Position numbers and translations under genes: made by a program. Shown piece after piece: positions 58,250 to 64,000 of a DNA stretch of 64,000 bases (positions within the stretch are counted from its first letter, which is position 1; the number at the start of each line of letters is the position of its first letter). The DNA comes from Carnegiea gigantea. Lineage: Eukaryota > Streptophyta > Magnoliopsida > Caryophyllales > Cactaceae. A model generated the notes under the pieces. It was given only the letters and a program-made list of their open reading frames with translations. It was not told the DNA's origin and did no database searches. The stretch is taken from positions 1-64,000 of the forward strand of contig JAKOGI010000336.1 of NCBI GenBank assembly GCA_029747015.1, written 5' to 3'.

Positions 58250-59398
58250 TCAGTTCACATAGTGGATGGTATATAACTTGTTGTCCTTCCTTTGTCCCAG
58301 AACAGCTCCCCATGCAAAATCACTTGCATCGCACATCACTTCAAAAGGAAGCTCATAATCCAGGGCTTGCATCATTAGAGCTAAAACTAATGGCTCTTTC
58401 AACCTAAGAAAAACAGTCAAACAGTCTTCATTAAAGTCAAAAGGCACATCCTTGACAAGTAATTGTGTGAGAAGTTTTACGATTTTCAAAAAATCTTTAT
58501 TGAATTGCCGGTAGAAACCGACATGTCCAAGAAACTTTCTCACACCCTTTATAGAATTTAGTGGTGGTAATATCTTAATCACCTCCACTTTTGCTTTGTC
58601 AATCTTAATGCCTTTTCCAGAAACAATATGCCCTAGGACAGCCCCCTCTTATACCATAAAATGACACTTTTTCCAGTTCAAGACCAAATACATATATTCA
58701 CATCTTTACAATACTTTAGATCAAATTATATAAGCAACGATCAAAAGAAGTTCCATACACAAAAAAATCATCCATGAACACCTCCATAATATTCTCAATA
58801 AAATCAAAGAAAATGGCCATCATGCAATGTTGAAAAGTGGCGAGGGCACTGATACCCAAATAGCATCCTCTTATATGCCAATGTCCCATATGGACAAGTA
58901 AAGGTGGTATTTTCTTGGTTGCTAGGGTGGATGAGGATTTTTTAAAAAAACCCAAATATCCATCTAGGTAGCAAAAATAGGAGTTATTGGCCAACCTCTT
59001 GAGCATTTGGTCCATGAAGGAAAGGGAAGGGAAAAATGGTCTTTATTGGTGATCTTGTTTAACTTTCTATAGTCAATGCACATGTGCTAACTTGTGACTA
59101 TCCTACTGGAATCAATTCATTATTCTCATTTTTCACAACCACCATCCCCTTTCTTAGACACAACATCAATCGAACTTACCCACTTACTGTCAGAGATAGG
59201 GTAGATAATGCCGGCCTTAAGCAATTTTAGAATTTCCTTTTTAACCACCTCTTTTATGTTAGGATTGAACCTCCTTTGGTGCTCCATTGAGGGCTTATGG
59301 TCATCTTTCATCAAAATACGATACATGCACACAGAAGGGTGAATCCCTTTTAAGTCATCAATAGTATATCCTATGGCCTTACAATATAATCTAAGCAT
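58250..59398 (-). pseudogene. Athila reverse transcriptase / RNase H, frameshifted
   Basis: From 59398: YTIDDLKGIHPSVCMYRI, FNPNIKEVVKKEILKLLKAG and IIYPISDSKWVSSIDVVSKK (RT entry). From 59015: CYLDGYLGFF, ATFQHCMMAIFFDFIE and the catalytic FMDDFFVYG near 58780-58752. From 58588: LNSIKGVRKFLGHVGFYRQF, then VPFDFNEDCL and VMCDASDFAWGAVLGQRKDN (RNase H). Frame changes and stops between pieces rule out function, although the DD pair is retained. Confidence 0.88.
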
Positions 59399-59733
59399 TC
59401 TAAGTAAAGAGTTAATTTAAGATGCACTTAGAGTAGCATTGACAATCACCAGATATCTAGAGTTGGGGCCAAGGATTTCATACTTTAAAGAAGAAGGGAG
59501 AGGTTTTAATTCTACCTTGGGGGCGCGCTTCTCATGAGAAGAGGGATTATCATCACTTATAAGTTTTTCCATCTTTACAAGGGAAGGTGGAACTTATGGG
59601 GAAGCTTCCAAAAAGTGAGCGCACATGGTAACTTTAGAATTTTCACCCTTAAAAGTATCGTCATTTAACATGCAATGCTCAAGAGGGCCACTAGAAACAT
59701 GGTTGGTGACTTCTTTCCTTACCAAATTATTAG

Positions 59734-60387
59734 TCACGTTGATTCTATAGTACTCATCAGAAAGAGAAGGGAATTTATAAGTCTCAAACAAATTAAACTC
59801 CACATGGTCATCCTCACATCCAAGGACAATTTACCATTCTTCACATCAATATGGCACCCGATGATGGCCAAGAAAGGCCTCCCAAGGATGATTGGGATGC
59901 GCATATCCTCTTCCATCTCAAGTATCACAAAATCAATCGGCACTTATAAGTCTTCCATGTTAATGGGACATCCTATTAAACACCCATGGGGTATTTTATA
60001 GAACGATCTGCCAAAGGCAAGGAGGTAGTGGTGGGTCTTATTTCTCCTAAGTTAAGGTTCTTACACATAAAAAGAGGTATCAAGCTCACACTTAAGCCCA
60101 AATCACACGAAGCATGATCAACACATTCCCTATCAAGTAAGGGATGAAGAAGCTATCGGGATCCTTAAGCTTAATGGGAATCTATTTTAGATTGTGACAC
60201 TACATTCTTTAGTTAAGACTATAATCTTATGCTCTTGTGGCTTTCCTTTGTTAGACAAAACCTCTTTCAAAAATTTAGCATAAGAAGGCATTTGAGACAA
60301 AGTATCAATGAATGGAATACTAATGTGGAGTTTCTTTAAGACCTCCAAAAACTTCCCAAATTGCAAATCAAGCTTAGCATTAGCCAT
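59734..60387 (-). pseudogene. Athila protease region
   Basis: The reading DFVILEMEEDMRIPIILGRP, then FLAIIGCHIDVKNGKLSLDV (59940-59820), is the conserved ILGRPFLATA-type C-terminal block of Athila protease. Upstream (60387-60190) lies LEVLKKLHISIPFIDTLSQM with PSYAKFLKEVLSNKG, the gag-protease linker. The active-site DxG region near 60100 is too decayed to assign. Confidence 0.8.
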
Positions 60388-60659
60388 CCTTTAAGGGAAA
60401 GGCAAGGCCGGAGTGTAGGGTTTTGGGGAAGTATGCTTAGGGTCCTTGGGAACCTCATTAGTATCCTTCATAACATCATCATACACATCATTAGAGGGAC
60501 TAGATACCTCTTTCTAAACAACATTCTCATCACTATGCAAACTCACATCATTGCTAACCCCTTTAGGCCCCTCAAGTTGTTTGCATCCCTCAAAATCATG
60601 GCATTACATTGCTCCCTAGGGTTAGGGTCGAGATTACTAGGAGTTCCACCGAAGTGTGT

Positions 60660-61870
60660 AGATGAAGAGCTAGCTTGTTAGGCAATTTACATGGCACTCC
60701 AACATCTTATTATGAGTATTAAGCACTTCAACCTTAGAGGATAATTGCCTTATGTACTCATATTGTTTCTGTTGTGTCATAAGCATACTCTCTATCATAG
60801 CCTCTAAGTTAGACTTTAGGGGAGGTTGTTGGGGAAATGGAGGCCTTTGAAATTGGGGGGATGGTCTAGCATTCATTTGGGGTATGTTGGGAGGGTTAGA
60901 CTATATAAGAAGTTTGGGTGATTCCTCGAACCCAGATTCTTAGAGGCTAGATCCCAGATTGTAGTTGACATAATTAACTTAGACACTAGTATCTTGGGCA
61001 AATGGAGTCCCAACTTGGCAATTTATAGTCAAATAGTAAGCAAAACTACAAATTTTATGTGAAGAAGGTGCACTTGAAGTTATAGCATTAATGATCCAAT
61101 CTTTGAGTCATAACATCTACTTTAGTAGAAAGTTAAGTAAGTGCATCAACTTCAAACTTACCTCCAACCTGTTCAGGGTTGAGCTCTCTTATTGGAACAT
61201 TGGTAGTTCTTGAGTGCTATTTCCTCAATCAAATTATAGGCCTCATCTTCTATTTTGTTCATCAAGGTGCCACCTGCTGCTGCATCTATGGTAGACTGTA
61301 CAATTAAGTACCTCCATCATAGAACATTTGCACGATCATTCATTTTTGGAGCCCATCATGAGGGAACAAATGCAATAAGTCCTTGAACCGCTCCCATCTA
61401 TCGTAAAACGTCTCATCGCCCCTTTAAGAAAATGTAGTTATTTGGTTTCTCAAGATTGTTGTCTTGCTAGGTGGGAAGAATTTAGTGAGAAAGGCCCTAG
61501 AGAGTTCATCCCAAGTTGTGATGGACCCTAAAGGCAACGAATGAAGCCACACCTATGCCTTATCTTTTAGTGAAAAAGGAAATAAACAAAGGTGAATGAC
61601 ATCGATAGAGACTCCGTTGAGCTTCAATGTATCACACACCTTCAAAAAGATAGAGAGGTGTAGGTTAGGGTCCTCTATCGCTGCGCCACCGAAATGTGCT
61701 TGTTTGGACCATGGAGATGAGGGCCAGCTTAAGCTCAAAGTTATGAGCTTCCATAGTTAGTCGGGTAATACTAGAGTTGATGCCTTGGACTCCTGGGGTA
61801 ATGAAATCCTAGAGTATCCTTCTTCGATCTTCCAATCCAATGGCCATTGTATGTGAGGTATCAAGGGCCT
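60660..61870 (-). pseudogene. Athila gag, broken
   Basis: The capsid region on the minus strand around 61740-61550 reads HFGGAAIEDPNLHLSIFLKV, CDTLKLNGVSIDVIHLCLFP and FSLKDKA. Later pieces include SSAPSSHKIC and LTINCQVGTPFAQD (CCHC-like), NPPNMPQMNARPSPQFQRPP and SNLEAMIESMLMTQQKQYEY, followed by IRQLSSKVEVLNTHNKMLE (coiled coil, 60876-60670). Several stops are present. Confidence 0.85.
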
Positions 61871-62079
61871 TACACCTTTGCTTATGTAGCTTTTGCTTCT
61901 TGCTTCTTAAATGAAAAGTCCTTTTAGTTTTTGGATTGGGTTCATATGAAAATGAACTTCTCATAAAAGGGGAAGAACTCGTACAGTCACCAATGCAAAC
62001 ACTACCAAAGCAAATCAAAAGGTAAAAAGAAAAGTGCTTAGTCAATTCTTTAGGCTTAACTTAATAGTTGACAATTTGG

Positions 62080-62098
62080 TCCCCAGCAGTAACGCCAA
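62080..62098 (-). promoter_or_regulatory. primer-binding site, Athila (Asp-tRNA) type
   Basis: On the minus strand TGGCGTTACTGCTGGGGA follows the 5' LTR after a few bases. It resembles TGGCGCCGTTGCCGGGGA, the Asp-tRNA-complementary site of Athila elements, with several substitutions. Confidence 0.8.
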
Positions 62099-62103
62099 AA
62101 CTT

Positions 62104-63325
62104 TGACACGCACCGCAAGCACCCGGGTGTTACAATCTAGATTAAGCATCATCCTCAAGGACCTAAGCAATCTATTGAGTTTTGTCATTCTCAAAAAAAG
62201 GCTAAGCAAAACAAGTTTTCAATGGGTTATTTAAGTATGCTAAATGACTATTGAGCAATAAACTTAGGAATTCAATCAAAGAAAAGTATCTAGGAATTTG
62301 TTTTGCCTAGCAAAGAGTTAGATCCTTGGATTTAGCATGTACTCTTTCCTAGTTTGGATGATTCAAATGAATGCAATCTAACTTAATTCAATCTTTTGTC
62401 TCGCAATAAACGAATTACTACACTAATCCAATTATCGTTCTCTTAAGCGTCTTTGCTTTAGTCTAGGTTATAGGTCTTGATTACTGATGTCTCCTCTCAA
62501 CATGCTACTCTCTTTTAAGAATTACTAAGTCAAGTTCAATCTTGTTTGTCCAATGGTGAGTTTCTTCTTTGGTATTTCACTCAACTATCTAAACATATGC
62601 AAGCAAGTCTAGCCAACTTCACTCACATCAATTCAATCACAACACGGAATAGAATCATTCCAAACTAGATTAAGCACAAGTGATAGAATTAGGGATCCAA
62701 CATCATTGTTTTGACAAGCAAATCCCTAGATTAAAATAAACTACCCACTCATATTTAAATTAAACATCAACTAAATCACATCAACAAAGAGTTTAAGAAG
62801 AAGTAAAAGGAAGAGTATGCTTAGCAACTATAGAGGTTCTTAAACGATCTTTCAATCTTCAAGCATGCAATTGCTAATTTCTTCCTTCAAATCTTCTTTT
62901 TGCTCTCAAATGATTGTAAAATTATAAGCTAAAGAAAGATATGAGTGGGATGCCTTTGCTATCAGCCGAGGATAGCTTTAAATGGAAGAACTCGAGCATT
63001 CTCCACCACACAATGAAGGAAGATGAAGGAGCTTGTAGTATTGAGGTCACCACGGGCCATCCCTAGTTACTGCTGGTTCCTTGATCTTCTTTTCTTCTTT
63101 GCCTCATGAGCATATAGGATAGAGGTACCTCCATGATTAGTCAGGAAATGCATCTAATTTAGGGTTAACGATGGGTCAAAAGGTCTTAAAACCTACAAAA
63201 TACATCAAAGAAGCATACCTAAGTGTAAAATCAAAAAATGGGTGTAAATCATTCGCTTAAAAACACAATTCCCTACAAAATGCTATTAAATTACCCTAAA
63301 ATGATGCATATTTCAACACTTACTA
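62104..63325 (-). repeat. 5' LTR of the Athila-like element
   Basis: 1222 bp, homologous to 48084-49305. Inside on the left lies the primer-binding site. Outside on the right the 76-bp repeat array resumes. Confidence 0.9.
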
Positions 63326-64000
63326 GGTGGTTGATGATGTGAAACTTAAAGCTTGTAGCTGATGCCCCTGAGATTTGGCGCCGACCCACTTTCACTGCAA
63401 CGATGGTGATGATGTGAAATTAAACCTTGCCCGCTAAGGGTCCTGAGATTTGGGCTCGCCAACTTTCTACACAATGGTGGCTGATGATGTGAAATCCCAA
63501 TATGGTCATTGAGGGTCGTGAGATTTGGCATCTACTAACTTTCATCGTGATAGTCGTTGATGATGTGAAACCTAAACCTAGCCACTGAAGGTGTTGAGAT
63601 TTGGTGCATGCCCACTTTTTTCGTGACGTTGGTCAATGATGTGAAACTCAAACCTAACCACTGAGGGTCGTGTGATTGTGCATGCCCACTTTCACCGTGA
63701 TGGTGGCTATTAATGTGAAATCTAACCCTGACAGCTAAAGGTCCTGAGATTTAGCTCTTGCTAACTTTCACTGTGGCTATGGCTGATTATGTGAAGTCCA
63801 AATCTAGCCACTGAGGGTCATGAGATTTGACACCTGCTAACTTTCATGGTGACTGAGGTTGATGATATGAAATCCAAACTTGACTGCTAAGGGTCCTGGG
63901 ATTTGGTGTTGTTAACTTTCGCTATGACAGTGGCTGATAATGTGAAATCCAAACCTGGCCATTGAGGGTTATGAGCTCTGGCACCCATTAATTTTTTTCG
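63326..64000 (-). repeat. array of about 76-bp tandem repeats, right part (at least 9 units, continues past window)
   Basis: GATGATGTGAAA-type unit starts recur at about 63333, 63409, 63484, 63561, 63634, 63709, 63784, 63861 and 63936, spacing 73-77 bp. The units share the GAGATTTGG..CC and AACTTTC words with 47690-48083. This is the same array as on the far side of the Athila insertion. Confidence 0.9.

Larger units (their letters stand above)
48084..63325 (-). mobile_element. complete Athila-like Ty3/gypsy element with two nested insertions
   Basis: Two 1222-bp LTRs (48084-49305 and 62104-63325) bound a 15.2-kb unit in minus orientation. Order on the minus strand: 5' LTR (right), Asp-tRNA-type PBS, gag, protease, RT/RNase H, integrase, a second ORF region, 3' LTR (left). 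A solo LTR (2728 bp) and a MITE (709 bp) interrupt the integrase. Without them the element is about 11.8 kb, in the Athila size range. The flanks AGTGG (48079-48083) and GGTGG (63326-63330) form an imperfect 5-bp duplication. It lies inside the 76-bp repeat array. All ORFs are broken. Confidence 0.9.

Noticed and set aside
63326..64000. Regular repeats resembling a CRISPR array
   Set aside because: Units are contiguous, diverged 76-bp monomers without unique spacers, in plant DNA beside an LTR retrotransposon.

Overview
The window is nuclear DNA of a flowering plant, almost certainly a woody eudicot (species not identifiable from sequence alone). The signs are long AT-rich spacers, GT-AG introns, plant L1 and RTE LINEs, Ty3/gypsy and Ty1/copia elements, tRNA-derived SINEs and one recognisable conserved plant gene. 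I see no rRNA or functional tRNA gene and no CRISPR, and nothing that amounts to a new molecular system. What stands out is a set of nested insertions that can be read base by base, plus one intact gene stretched by transposons.

Left part (1-15.5 kb). A compound TG/TA/CA microsatellite opens the window. A 5'-truncated SINE with a perfect 17-bp target duplication lies at 3567-3700. A decayed L1-type LINE (about 3718-11300, + strand) is split in its ORF1 by a small LTR element (4393-7590, TSD TGATG). That LTR element carries only an RRM-like gag remnant and was itself hit by a LINE 3' fragment (5285-6330) and a tRNA-derived SINE (6990-7172). A further LINE fragment (14390-15445) follows.

Gypsy element (15494-22100). 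This is a complete Ty3/gypsy chromovirus, probably Reina-like: 310-bp LTRs, iMet-type PBS, gag, protease, RT/RNase H, integrase, PPT and TSD CATGC. It carries scattered stops and its LTRs differ by about 10%. It sits about 280 bp past the stop codon of the host gene.

Host gene (22379-41353, - strand). Ten exons with GT-AG borders join into one 1131-nt open frame (376 aa) for a DUF676-type alpha/beta-hydrolase (putative serine esterase/lipase) with an AHSLGG nucleophile elbow. Only about 1.1 kb of its 19-kb span is coding. Intron 4 alone is 11.3 kb and holds a pol-deleted gypsy, a Helitron-like piece, a copia remnant, a SINE, an L1 3' end and an antisense RTE LINE. Intron 7 holds a 28-bp-arm hairpin around an AT microsatellite. 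Intron 1 holds two SINEs and a tandem duplication.

Right part (43-64 kb). After about 2.7 kb of featureless AT-rich spacer comes the 3' LTR of a Tat/Retand-like gypsy element (- strand) and its array of about 76-bp tandem repeats. The array is split by a complete Athila-like element (48084-63325, - strand, two 1222-bp LTRs). The Athila integrase is in turn split by a 2.73-kb solo LTR (54679-57406, TSD GAGTC) and a 709-bp hAT-type MITE (53377-54085, 8-bp TSD). The 76-bp array resumes at 63326 and runs off the window end.
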